Source: Acetobacteraceae bacterium (GTDB lineage Bacteria > Pseudomonadota > Alphaproteobacteria > Acetobacterales > Acetobacteraceae). From it: a stretch of DNA of 64,000 nt. Below are positions 30,921-40,296 of this stretch, one piece after another. The DNA is taken from contig CANBNK010000008.1 in assembly GCA_947371015.1 (NCBI GenBank), forward strand, positions 1 through 64,000, given 5' to 3'. Numbering within the stretch: the first letter of the stretch is position 1; each line of letters begins with the position of its first letter. Both the position numbers and the translations under genes were made by a program. Below the pieces are notes generated by a model, which saw only the letters and a list, made by a program, of their open reading frames with translations, was not told the origin of the DNA and did no database searches.

Positions 30921-32350
30921 CGCTTGCCCTTGGCCCGCTGCGACTTGGCGTAGGCGGTCATGAAGGTCTCGCCCTGCGGCACCGGCAGGTCGCGCCCCGC
31001 GGTCCAGCCGCCGGCCAAGGGCAGGCTGGCGAAGGCGCCCTTGCCGCGCGCCAGCAGGTGCAGCGCACCAATGCCGAGCCGCGTCGCCAGCCGGTACAGC
31101 CCCGGCCGCTTGGCGAAATACGCCCAGAGCGCCAGGTTGCTGCGCTGGGTCGCCGGCGTCAGGTGCCGCTCGAACTCGCGTTCCCGCCAATGCCGCATCA
31201 TTTTTGGCAGGGGGATCTTCACCGGGCAGACGCTTTCGCACTTGCCGCAGAAGGTGCTGGCATTGGGCAGCAGGCCGGTCTTGTCGATGCCGACGAGGGA
31301 GGGCGTCAGCACGGACCCCATCGGCCCGGGATAGACCCAGCCATAGGCATGCCCACCGACGGCGCCATAGACCGGGCAATGGTTCATGCAGGCGGCGCAG
31401 CGGATGCAGCGCAGCATCTCCTGGAACTCGGTGCCCAGCATGTTGGTACGGCCGTTATCCACCAGCACCACGTGGTACTGCTCCGGCCCGTCCAGATCCT
31501 CCTGCCGGCGCACGCCAGTGGAGAAGGTGGTGTACACGGAAAAATCCTGCCCGGTGGCGGAACGCGCCAGCAGGCGCAGCATGTTGCAGGCGTCCTCCAG
31601 CGTCGGCACCACCTTCTCGATGCTCGCCAGCGCGATGTGAACCTTTGGGAGTGTCTGCGTCAGGTCGCCATTGCCTTCATTGGTGACGATGACGCTGGAA
31701 CCGGTCTCGGCGATCAGGAAATTTGCGCCGGTGATACCGACATCGGCGGCCAGGAACTTGTCGCGCAGCGTGCTGCGGGCCTCGGCGACGATATCGGCGC
31801 GCTCATGGAACACCCGGTCCTTCGGCAGGTGGGTGTGCAGCCGGCGGAAATCGGCTTCCCAGTCCTCCCGGTTCAGGTGGAAGGCCGGGGCGATGATGTG
31901 GCTGGGCGTTTCCTGGCGCAGTTGCAGGATGTACTCGCCCAGGTCGGTCTCGACCGGGGTGATGCCGTGGTGTTCCAGGTGGTCGTTGATGCCGAGTTCC
32001 TCGGAGATCATCGACTTGCCCTTGGTCACGGTCTTGGCGCCGACCGAGCGGCAGATCGCCAGCACCGTTTCGCGGGCTTCCTCGGCCGTGCTGCACCAAT
32101 GCACCTTGCCGCCGGCCTTCTCCACGTTGGCGGCGAAGGTCTCCAGGTAGAAATCCAGGTTGGCCAGGGTGTGGTTCTTGATGTCGCGGCCGATGTCGCG
32201 CAGCTGCTCGAATTCCGGCAGCGCCGCCACGGCGCTGGCCCGGCGCATCAGGAAAGCTCCCTTGGCGGTACCCAGCGCCTTTTGCAGGCCGGTATCGGCC
32301 AGGGCGCGGGCGGCATTGCGCTTGAAGTCGGGCGAATGGACGGTCTGCAC
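30917..32350 (-). CDS. lutB: lactate utilization iron-sulfur protein LutB/LldF
   Basis: LVDNGRTNMLGTEFQEMLRCIRCAACMNHCPVYGAVGGHAYGWVYPGPMGS; STFCGKCESVCPVKIPLP; GTG start 32350. Confidence 0.94.
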   Translation of the reverse strand: MQTVHSPDFKRNAARALADTGLQKALGTAKGAFLMRRASAVAALPEFEQLRDIGRDIKNHTLANLDFYLETFAANVEKAGGKVHWCSTAEEARETVLAICRSVGAKTVTKGKSMISEELGINDHLEHHGITPVETDLGEYILQLRQETPSHIIAPAFHLNREDWEADFRRLHTHLPKDRVFHERADIVAEARSTLRDKFLAADVGITGANFLIAETGSSVIVTNEGNGDLTQTLPKVHIALASIEKVVPTLEDACNMLRLLARSATGQDFSVYTTFSTGVRRQEDLDGPEQYHVVLVDNGRTNMLGTEFQEMLRCIRCAACMNHCPVYGAVGGHAYGWVYPGPMGSVLTPSLVGIDKTGLLPNASTFCGKCESVCPVKIPLPKMMRHWREREFERHLTPATQRSNLALWAYFAKRPGLYRLATRLGIGALHLLARGKGAFASLPLAGGWTAGRDLPVPQGETFMTAYAKSQRAKGKR

Positions 32351-32428
32351 GGCGCGAATTCTCCTGTCGGCTCCAATGTAGCGCGGCCAGCGCGCCAGGG
32401 TTAGCCTTTGGACAAAATCGAGGAAACC

Positions 32429-33685
32429 ATGATGCGCCCGATCACCGACCTGCCGGCCCTGACCGCCGCCGCCACCCATCTGCCCCGCTGGGGCCGGGGG
32501 CTGGAGGCCGAGGTGCTGCTGGAACTGGGCACCGAGGCCTGGCTGCTTTCGGTCCGCGCCGGGGTGGTCAGCGCCGTCCGCCCAGGCCCCTTCGTGATGC
32601 GCGCCTATGACGTGGCGCTGCGCTGCGACCCCGCCGCCTGGGCCAGGTTCATGGCGCCGGAGCCGGAACCCGGCTGGCACGATCTGATGGGCCTGCGGCG
32701 CAAGGGCGCCTTCGTGGTGGAAGGCCAGCTGGCGCTGTTCTTCGCCCATCTGCAATGGTTCAAGGAGTGCCTGGCGCTGCTGCGGGAGGCCGCGCCCAGC
32801 GCGCCCCGCGCCACCCCCGCCCGCGCGATGGGCTGGGAGCCGATCCAGGGCGGCTACCTGCGACTGGAGATCGGCGGCCGGCCGCATCGCGTCTATGTCG
32901 AGCAGGCGGGGCCAAGGGGTGAGGATGCCCAGCCGCTGCTGCTGCTGCACACCGCCGGCAGCGACGGCCGGCAATGGCGCGACCTGCTGAACGACAGCGA
33001 CCTGACCAGCCGCTTCCGCTGCATCACCTTCGACATGCCCTGGCACGGCAAATCCAGCCCGCCCGAGGGCTGGCAGGACGAGGAGTACCGCCTGACCACC
33101 GCCGGCTATACCGGCATGATCATGGCCGTCTCCCGCGCGCTGGGGTTGGAGAAGCCCATCGTCATCGGCTGCTCCATCGGCGGGCGCATCGTGCTGGACC
33201 TGGCCGCCGAGCACGGCCGCGAGCTGCGCGGCGTGGTGGGGTTGCAGAGCGGCGCGTTCCTCAGCCCCTACTACGATATCGGCTACCTGCATCACCCGCG
33301 CATCCATGGCGGGGAGGTGTGTGCCAGCGTCGTCTCCGGCCTGGTCAGCCCGAAGTCACCAAGCGGCGGGCGGTGGGAGACGCTTTGGCACTACATGCAG
33401 GGCGGCCCCGGCGTGTTCAAAGGCGACCTGCATTTCTACAAGACCGATGGCGACCTGCGCCCCAAGCTCGGCCGCATCGACACGCGGGACTGCCCGGTGG
33501 TGCTGCTGACCGGGGACTACGACTATTCCTGCACCGCCGAGGACACCCAGGCCACCGCCGCCGCTATCCCCGGCAGCCGGGCGCAGGTGATGCACGGCCT
33601 CGGCCATTTCCCGATGTCCGAGGATTTCGCCACGTTGAAGCACTACCTGGTGCCGGCGCTGGACGAGATTCTGGCGCACGGCTAA
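32429..33685 (+). CDS. SCP2-like N-terminal domain fused to alpha/beta hydrolase
   Basis: N-terminal ~120 aa SCP2-like (AYDVALRCDPAAWARFM...GAFVVEGQLALFFAHLQWF), C-terminal hydrolase LLLLHTAGSDGRQW, PIVIGCSIGGRIVLDLA, GLGHFPMSE. Confidence 0.82.
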   Translation: MMRPITDLPALTAAATHLPRWGRGLEAEVLLELGTEAWLLSVRAGVVSAVRPGPFVMRAYDVALRCDPAAWARFMAPEPEPGWHDLMGLRRKGAFVVEGQLALFFAHLQWFKECLALLREAAPSAPRATPARAMGWEPIQGGYLRLEIGGRPHRVYVEQAGPRGEDAQPLLLLHTAGSDGRQWRDLLNDSDLTSRFRCITFDMPWHGKSSPPEGWQDEEYRLTTAGYTGMIMAVSRALGLEKPIVIGCSIGGRIVLDLAAEHGRELRGVVGLQSGAFLSPYYDIGYLHHPRIHGGEVCASVVSGLVSPKSPSGGRWETLWHYMQGGPGVFKGDLHFYKTDGDLRPKLGRIDTRDCPVVLLTGDYDYSCTAEDTQATAAAIPGSRAQVMHGLGHFPMSEDFATLKHYLVPALDEILAHG

Positions 33686-33694
33686 TCGAAGCGG

Positions 33695-34531
33695 ATGATC
33701 CTCTCGGGCAAGGCCAGGCTGGCCGGTATCCTTGGCTGGCCGGTGGCGCATTCGCGCTCCCCGCGGCTGCATGGGCTGTGGCTGCAACGCCACGGCATCG
33801 ATGGCGCCTATGTGCCCCTGCCGGTGGCGCCGGAGGCCTTCGCGGATGCGGTGCGCGGGCTGGCAGCGCTGGGGTTCCGCGGCGCCAACGTCACCATCCC
33901 GCACAAGGAAGCCGCCTTCGCTGTTTGCGACGAGGTGGACGCCACGGCGCGGCGCATGGGCGCGGTGAACACGCTGGTGTTCCGGGAGGGCCGCATCCTC
34001 GGCAGCAATACGGATGGCTTCGGCTTCCTGGAGAACATCCGCCAGCAGGTGCCGGGCTGGCAGGCGGCAGCTGGCCCCGCCGTGCTGCTCGGCGCCGGGG
34101 GATCGGCGCGAGCCATCACCGTGGCACTGCTGGAGGCCGGCTGCCCGCAGGTGGTGCTGGTCAACCGCACGCCGGCCCGGGCGGAGGCATTGGCGCGCGC
34201 GGTCGGCGGGCCGGTGACCGTGGCGACGACGCCGCCATTGGCGGGCGCCGCCCTGCTGGTCAACACCACCTCGCTCGGCATGCAGGGCCAGCCGCCGCTG
34301 GAAGTTGACCTGGCGCCGCTGCCAGCCCAGGCGGTGGTGGCGGATATCGTCTATGTGCCGTTGGAAACCCCGCTGCTGGCTGCCGCCCGTGCCCGTGGCC
34401 TGCGGGCCGTGGGTGGCCTCGGCATGCTGCTGCACCAGGCGCGGCCGGGCTTTTCCCATTGGTTCGGCGTGGACCCCGTGGTGGATGCTGAGCTGGAAGC
34501 CTTCGTCGGCGGGGACATACCGCAATCATGA
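33695..34531 (+). CDS. aroE: shikimate dehydrogenase
   Basis: GILGWPVAHSRSPRLHG; NVTIPHKEAAF; LGSNTDGFGF; VLLGAGGSARAI. Confidence 0.95.
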   Translation: MILSGKARLAGILGWPVAHSRSPRLHGLWLQRHGIDGAYVPLPVAPEAFADAVRGLAALGFRGANVTIPHKEAAFAVCDEVDATARRMGAVNTLVFREGRILGSNTDGFGFLENIRQQVPGWQAAAGPAVLLGAGGSARAITVALLEAGCPQVVLVNRTPARAEALARAVGGPVTVATTPPLAGAALLVNTTSLGMQGQPPLEVDLAPLPAQAVVADIVYVPLETPLLAAARARGLRAVGGLGMLLHQARPGFSHWFGVDPVVDAELEAFVGGDIPQS

Positions 34532-35130
34532 TCGTGCTGGGCCTGACCGGCAGCATCGGCATGGGCAAGTCCACCGCGACAGCCAGCTTCCGCCGCCTGC
34601 GCGTGCCGGTGTTCGACGCCGATGCCGCCGTACACCAGTTGCAGGCACGCGGCGGCCGCGCCGTCGGCCCCATCGGCGCCGCATTTCCGGGCGTGGTGCA
34701 GGCCGGCCGGGTGGAGCGCGAGGCGCTGCGCCGCGCCGTGCTGGGCAATGCGCCGGCGATGAAGCAGTTGGAACGCATCGTCCACCCGCTGGTGCGGGAC
34801 GCTGAGCGGCGCTTCCTGGCCCGCGCCCGCCGTGCCGGGCAACGCCTGGTGGTGTTGGACGTGCCGCTGCTGTTCGAGGGCGGTGGCGAGAAACGCTGCG
34901 ACAAGGTGGTGGTGGTGACGGCGCCGGCCGCGGTGCAGCGCTGGCGGGTGTTGCGCCGACCAGGCATGACGCCGGAGCGCCTGACCTACATCCTGTCCCG
35001 CCAGATGCCGGACGCCGAGAAGCGCCGCCGCGCCGACTACCTGGTGCACACCAACATGTCGCGCCACGCCGCCGACCGCGCGATTCGCCAATTGGCGCGG
35101 GAGTTGCGGACGACCCCACCGCCCCGGTGA
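34528..35130 (+). CDS. coaE: dephospho-CoA kinase
   Basis: MIVLGLTGSIGMGKSTATASFRRLRVPVFDADAAVHQL; DVPLLFEGG. Confidence 0.95.
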   Translation: MIVLGLTGSIGMGKSTATASFRRLRVPVFDADAAVHQLQARGGRAVGPIGAAFPGVVQAGRVEREALRRAVLGNAPAMKQLERIVHPLVRDAERRFLARARRAGQRLVVLDVPLLFEGGGEKRCDKVVVVTAPAAVQRWRVLRRPGMTPERLTYILSRQMPDAEKRRRADYLVHTNMSRHAADRAIRQLARELRTTPPPR

Positions 35131-35523
35131 GCGGCAGCGGCAACGCCAGCGGCAAGCCCGCCCGCGGGACACAACCCAGGGGCGTGGCTGGCCTCAATGA
35201 TTCGCCACAGGGTATTGTATTCTGTATTGCATTGGGTGCTGTGTTTCCCTAGGTTGCAGAAACTCGCTGGAACGTGATCACGCACCAACGGGACTGTGTT
35301 GAACTTCAAGGGAGAAGGCTGATGGCCTCGACCTGCTCGTCCATCGCCTTCGGCGTCGCCACCACCCATGGCCGACGCAACGGTGTCTGCTTCCGCCGCC
35401 AAACGCGGCGGGTGCTGCTGCCGCACCGGCAGGGCTGCTGCCCCCGGTAGCACCACGAGCGCCCCGGACCGGGACGACCCGTAACCCCCCAACTCCGGCC
35501 TGACCGGAAAAGCGGCCCTAGAG

Positions 35524-35572
35524 AGATCGCGGGATTCAGCGTTTTCGGCGGTTCCGCCTCAACGCACCCCGC
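35524..35572 (+). repeat. 49-bp dispersed intergenic repeat, copy 2
   Basis: AGATCGCGGGATTCAGCGTTTTCGGCGGTTCCGCCTCAACGCACCCCGC; 46/49 identical to the reverse complement of 2367-2415. Confidence 0.85.
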
Positions 35573-35740
35573 TCTGACGGCCGCTGGATTGCCGCGCCTT
35601 GCGCCTGACGGCTGCGCCCTGCCGCCGCCGATGGGAAAGCCGTGCCCAGGACAAACCCCGACTTTCGCCCAGCGCAGCCATGCGCCGCCTGGGACAGCCG
35701 CCTCACGCCTGCATTCCCACTGAATCAAGGAACGATCTGC

Positions 35741-37432
35741 ATGTCCGGTACCACCGCCATGAGCATCAGCTTCGACAACGGCCTCGGCTCCCTTGGCAAC
35801 GCCTACAACGTGGACCAGTCGATCTATGGCCAGGTCACGCTGGCCGGCAACTCGGCGCTGATGGAATGGGCCAATGGCGCGTCCTCCGGCCATGGCTATG
35901 GCACCTACACCATCCAGGCCCAGGTCAACGGCAACCAGCCTGGCCCGGCCATCATCCTCTGGCCCGGCGACAACAACTGGCCCGGCCAGGAAATCGACAT
36001 CGTGGAGATCACGCCCAACGGCTCCGGCCAGCAATACGGCACGGTGCATTGGAATGCCGGCGGCTCGGATGGCTATACCGCGCAGATCTACTACGGCGTC
36101 ACCGCCTGGACGCCGCATACCTACCAGATGGTCTGGGAGCCCGGGCTCATCACCTTCAAGGTGGATGGCGCGACCACGGCGGCCGTCAACCAGCATGTGC
36201 CGGTGGACTACGCCCATGGCGGCATGAACGACACGATCGGCTTCCTGAACAACAACAGCAATACGTCCATCACCGTGTACCAGGTGGACTATACGCCGCT
36301 CGGCACCACCACCCCGGCTGCCCCCACCCATACCCCGGCGGCGATCGCGGCCGGCAGCGGCGGCGACAAGCTGGTGCTGAAACTGAGCCAGGACGCCTAT
36401 AATGGCGACGCCCAGTACACCGTGAAGGTGGACGGGTCCCAGGTCGGCGGCACCTTCACCGCCTCCGCGCTGCATGGCAGCGGCGATGACGTGTTGACGC
36501 TTTCCGGTGGCTGGGGTGGCAGCGCGCACAGCGTGGTGGTGAACTTCCTGAACGACGCCTGGGGCGGCACGACCGGCGCCGACCGCAACCTGTATGTGGA
36601 CGGTATCAGCTATAATGGCACCGCCCTGCCCAACAGCACCGCCAGCCTGATGAGCGCCGGCCCGGCCAGCTTCAGCACCCCCGCCGCGGTCACCCACAAC
36701 CCGGTGGCGCTGGCGGCCGGCAGCGGCAGCGACCAACTGGTCATCAAGCTGAGCGAGGACGCCTGCAACGGCGACGCGCAGTACACCGTGAAGGTGGATG
36801 GCATCCAGGTCGGTGGCACCTTCACCGCCAGTGCCTTGCATGGCGCCGGTGCAGACACGTTGACGCTTTCCGGCAGTTGGGGCACCGGCGCCCATACCGT
36901 GCAGGTGAACTTCCTGAACGACGCCTGGGGCGGCACGGCTTCCACCGACCGCAACCTGTATGTCGATGGCATAACCTACAACGGCCAGGCCGCTGCCGGC
37001 GGCAACCTGTTGAGCGCCGGCCCGGTCAACTTCGGCATCGCCGCCAGCGGTGGCACCACCACCACCACCGGCACGCTGCCCAGCCCGGCCAATGGCGGCA
37101 AGCTGATCCAGGGCACCAGCAGCGCCGACAAGCTCTCCGGCACCAGCGGCGACGACGTCATCATCGGCGGCCGCGGCAACGACGGCATGACCGGCGGCGG
37201 CGGGGCGGACAGCTTCGTGCTGGCCCAGGGCGATGGCCCCGACTGGATCAACGACTTCGCCGCCGGCACCGACCACCTGGTGCTGCAGGGCATCGCCAGG
37301 TCCTCGGTGACGACCAACCTGACCAGCTACTACGGCACTGGCGGGCTGGACGTGCACTACGGCACCGCCGGCGACGCGGTGTTCCTGCAGGGGGTGTGGC
37401 AGCTGGGCGCCAGCGACCTGGTCTTCGCCTGA
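35741..37432 (+). CDS. modular protein: GH16-like domain + 2 CBM60-like carbohydrate-binding repeats + C-terminal RTX (hemolysin-type Ca-binding) motif
   Basis: GH16 signature ILWPGDNNWPGQEIDIVE; two copies of QDAYNGDAQYTVKVDG..FLNDAWGGT..DRNLYVDGI.YNG; GTSGDDVIIGGRGNDGMTGGGGADSFV; no signal peptide. Confidence 0.85.
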   Translation: MSGTTAMSISFDNGLGSLGNAYNVDQSIYGQVTLAGNSALMEWANGASSGHGYGTYTIQAQVNGNQPGPAIILWPGDNNWPGQEIDIVEITPNGSGQQYGTVHWNAGGSDGYTAQIYYGVTAWTPHTYQMVWEPGLITFKVDGATTAAVNQHVPVDYAHGGMNDTIGFLNNNSNTSITVYQVDYTPLGTTTPAAPTHTPAAIAAGSGGDKLVLKLSQDAYNGDAQYTVKVDGSQVGGTFTASALHGSGDDVLTLSGGWGGSAHSVVVNFLNDAWGGTTGADRNLYVDGISYNGTALPNSTASLMSAGPASFSTPAAVTHNPVALAAGSGSDQLVIKLSEDACNGDAQYTVKVDGIQVGGTFTASALHGAGADTLTLSGSWGTGAHTVQVNFLNDAWGGTASTDRNLYVDGITYNGQAAAGGNLLSAGPVNFGIAASGGTTTTTGTLPSPANGGKLIQGTSSADKLSGTSGDDVIIGGRGNDGMTGGGGADSFVLAQGDGPDWINDFAAGTDHLVLQGIARSSVTTNLTSYYGTGGLDVHYGTAGDAVFLQGVWQLGASDLVFA

Positions 37433-37518
37433 AGCCGGGTGGCGCGGTTGCCCCGTGCAGCCGCGCCGCGCCAGCCGGGCTATAGTGCGGGCCGAATCGC
37501 CCCGCCCCGGAAGACCGC

Positions 37519-38247
37519 ATGAGCCAGACCACCACCTACCAGGGCCAGCGCGCCGTGGTGCTGGACACCGAGACCACCGGCCTGGACCCGCTGACCGGCG
37601 ACCGCGTGATCGAGGTGGCCGCGGTCGAGCTGATCAACCTGATGCCAACCGGGCGCGAGGTGCGCTGGCTGGTGGACCCCGAGCGCGATATTCCCGCCGA
37701 CAGCAGCCGCATCCACGGCTTCACCAATAGCGACGTGGTCGGCGCGCCGAAATTCGCCGATATCGCCAAGCCGATGCTGGCATTCCTCGGCGATGCCGAG
37801 GTCGTCGCGCATAACGCGCCCTTCGACTACGGCTTCCTGGATGCCGAACTGTTCCGCTGTGGCCTGCCGCCACTGCCGCGCAGCCGCATGGTGGACAGCC
37901 TGATGCTGGCCAAGAAGCGCTTCCCGGGCATGCCGAACAGTCTGGATGCGCTGTGCCGGCGCTTCGACATCGACCTGTCCCAGCGCACCACCCACAACGC
38001 GCTGCTGGACGTGAAGCTGCTGGCGCAGGTCTATCTGGAACTGATGGGCGGGCGGCAGACCGGCCTGGCGCTGACCGCGACCGCGGGCGCCGCGCCGATT
38101 GCCGAGATCGCGGGACTGCAGGGCGCGCGCACGGTGCGGCTGATCGAGGCCAGCGAGGCCGAGGTGGCAGCGCACGCGGCCTTCATGAAGAAGCTGAAGG
38201 AGCCGCTTTGGCTGCAGCCGCCCTTCGTGGTGCCGTCAGCGGGCTAG
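37519..38247 (+). CDS. dnaQ: DNA polymerase III epsilon subunit-like 3'-5' exonuclease
   Basis: AVVLDTETTGLDPLTGDRVIEVAAVEL; VAHNAPFDYGFLDAEL; THNALLDVKLLAQVYLELMGGRQTGL. Confidence 0.93.
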   Translation: MSQTTTYQGQRAVVLDTETTGLDPLTGDRVIEVAAVELINLMPTGREVRWLVDPERDIPADSSRIHGFTNSDVVGAPKFADIAKPMLAFLGDAEVVAHNAPFDYGFLDAELFRCGLPPLPRSRMVDSLMLAKKRFPGMPNSLDALCRRFDIDLSQRTTHNALLDVKLLAQVYLELMGGRQTGLALTATAGAAPIAEIAGLQGARTVRLIEASEAEVAAHAAFMKKLKEPLWLQPPFVVPSAG

Positions 38248-39423
38248 TTCCCGCGTCAGCCCGTCCAGCCCTTCCAGCGTCAGCGGGAACATCCGGGCTT
38301 CCATGATCTCGCTGAGCATGCCGGTGGAGGCGCTGTAGCGCCACTGGTCCTGCGGCACCGGGTTGAGCCAGGCGGTGCGGCGGAAGTGGCGGGTGATGCG
38401 CTGCATCCAGACCTTGCCCGACTCCTCGTTCCAATGCTCCACGCTGCCGCCGGGATTCACGATCTCGTAGGGCGCCATGGCGCCGTCACCCACGATGATA
38501 ACCTTGTAGTCGGGGCCGTAGGTGCGCAGCAGGTCCCAGGTGGTGGTCTCGGTATCCTTGCGGCGGCGGTTGTTCTTCCACAGCTTCTCGTAGATGCAGT
38601 TGTGGAAGTAGTAGTGCTCCAGGTGCTTGAACTCGGTGCGGATGGCGCTGAACAGCTCCTCGCAGGCACGGACGTGGTCGTCCATGCTGCCGCCGATATC
38701 CAGCAGCAGCAGCACCTTCACCGCGTTGTGGCGCTCCGCCACCATCTTCAGGTCCAGGCTGCCGGCGTTGTTGGCGGTGGCCTTGATGGTGCCGCCGATG
38801 TCCAGCTCAGTCGCCGCACCCTGGCGGGCAAAGCGCCTGAGCCGGCGCAGCGCCAGCTTCATGGTGCGGGTGCCCAGTTCCACATCGCCGTCCAGGTCCT
38901 TGAACTCGCGCTTGTCCCAGACTTTTACGGCGCTGCGGTTGCGCGACTTGTCCTGGCCGATCCGCACGCCCTCGGGGTTGTAGCCATTGGCGCCGAAGGG
39001 GCTGGTGCCGGCGGTGCCGATCCACTTGCTGCCGCCCTGGTGACGGCCCTTCTGCTCCGCCAGGCGCTGGCGCAGCATTTCCATGAGTTTGTCGAAGCCG
39101 CCGGCAGCCTCGATCAGCTGCTTTTCCTCATCGGTCAGGATCTTTTCCGAGAGCTTGCGCAGCCATTCTTCTGGTAGCTGCTGCATCAACTCGTGGTCTT
39201 CGCCCTCGGGGCGTTCCAGCCCCTTGAACACCTCGGCGAAGACGCGGTCGAAGCGGTCCAGGTGCCGCTCATCCTTCACCAACGTGGCGCGGGAGAGAAA
39301 ATAAAAGTCCTCCACGCTGTAGTCGCAGACGCCGGAGCGCATGGCGTTCAGCAGCGCCAGGTGCTCGGTGACGGAAGTGGGCAGGCCCGCCGACCGCAAC
39401 GCCAGGATGAAGGTGGCGAACAT
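38236..39423 (-). CDS. VWA-domain (CoxE-like) protein
   Basis: VLLLLDIGGSMDDHVRACEELFSAIRTEFKHLEHYYFHNCIYE; pairs with MoxR ATPase. Confidence 0.9.
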   Translation of the reverse strand: MFATFILALRSAGLPTSVTEHLALLNAMRSGVCDYSVEDFYFLSRATLVKDERHLDRFDRVFAEVFKGLERPEGEDHELMQQLPEEWLRKLSEKILTDEEKQLIEAAGGFDKLMEMLRQRLAEQKGRHQGGSKWIGTAGTSPFGANGYNPEGVRIGQDKSRNRSAVKVWDKREFKDLDGDVELGTRTMKLALRRLRRFARQGAATELDIGGTIKATANNAGSLDLKMVAERHNAVKVLLLLDIGGSMDDHVRACEELFSAIRTEFKHLEHYYFHNCIYEKLWKNNRRRKDTETTTWDLLRTYGPDYKVIIVGDGAMAPYEIVNPGGSVEHWNEESGKVWMQRITRHFRRTAWLNPVPQDQWRYSASTGMLSEIMEARMFPLTLEGLDGLTRELAR

Positions 39424-39427
39424 CGCC

Positions 39428-40276
39428 TTAGCGCTGCGGCTGACGGCGGGAGAGGAAGGCCAAGCGCTCGAACAGGTGGACGTCCTGCTCGTTCTTCAGC
39501 AGCGCGCCATGCAATGGCGGCAGCACCACCTTGGAATCGGCGCTGCGCAGAACCTCGGGCGGCAGGTCCTCGATCATCAGCAGCTTCAGCCAGTCCAGCA
39601 ATTCGCTGGTCGCCGGCTTCTTCTTCAGCTCGTTCACGCCGCGGATCTGGAAGAAGACGTTCAGCGCCTCGCGCGCCAGCTCCTGCTTCACATCAGGGAA
39701 GTGGGACTGGACGATCTGCTCCATCGTCTCGCGGTCCGGGAAGCGGATGTAGTGGAAGAAGCAGCGGCGCAGGAAGGCGTCCGGCAGTTCCTTCTCGTTG
39801 TTGCTGGTGATGATGACGATGGGGCGCTGTTTCGCCACCACAGTCTTGCGGGTTTCGTAAACATAGAACTGCATGCGGTCGAGTTCGAGCAGCAGGTCGT
39901 TGGGGAACTCGATATCGGCCTTGTCGATCTCGTCGATCAGCAGCACGGATTGCTGGTCGGCCTCGAAGGCTTCCCACAGCTTGCCGCGGACGATGTAGTT
40001 GCCGATGTCGTGGACGCGCTCGTCGCCCAGCTGGCCGTCACGCAGGCGGGAGACGGCGTCGTACTCGTACAGCCCCTGCTGCGCCTTGGTGGTGGACTTG
40101 ATGTGCCATTCGATCAGCGGCATGCCCAGCGCGCGAGAAACCTCATGCGCCAGCACGGTCTTGCCGGTGCCGGGTTCGCCCTTCACCAGCAGCGGGCGTT
40201 GCAGCGCAACGGCGGCGTTGACCGCCACCTCCAGGTCGCGGGTGGCGATGTAGCTGGCAGTGCTCTTGAAGGCCAA
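39428..40276 (-). CDS. MoxR-family AAA ATPase
   Basis: LLVKGEPGTGKTVLAHEVSRALGMPLIEWHIKSTTKAQQGLYEYD; VLLIDEIDKADIEFPNDLLLELD; TTG start 40276. Confidence 0.92.
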   Translation of the reverse strand: MAFKSTASYIATRDLEVAVNAAVALQRPLLVKGEPGTGKTVLAHEVSRALGMPLIEWHIKSTTKAQQGLYEYDAVSRLRDGQLGDERVHDIGNYIVRGKLWEAFEADQQSVLLIDEIDKADIEFPNDLLLELDRMQFYVYETRKTVVAKQRPIVIITSNNEKELPDAFLRRCFFHYIRFPDRETMEQIVQSHFPDVKQELAREALNVFFQIRGVNELKKKPATSELLDWLKLLMIEDLPPEVLRSADSKVVLPPLHGALLKNEQDVHLFERLAFLSRRQPQR

Positions 40277-40296
40277 GCGTCTAACTCCCTCGGGTC

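Noticed and set aside
35306-37357. 683-aa minus-strand ORF antisense to the GH16/CBM60 gene (and similar ones at 50908-52359, 52853-53887)
   Set aside because: Apparent repeats are mirror images of the CBM60 repeats on the coding strand; shadow ORFs.
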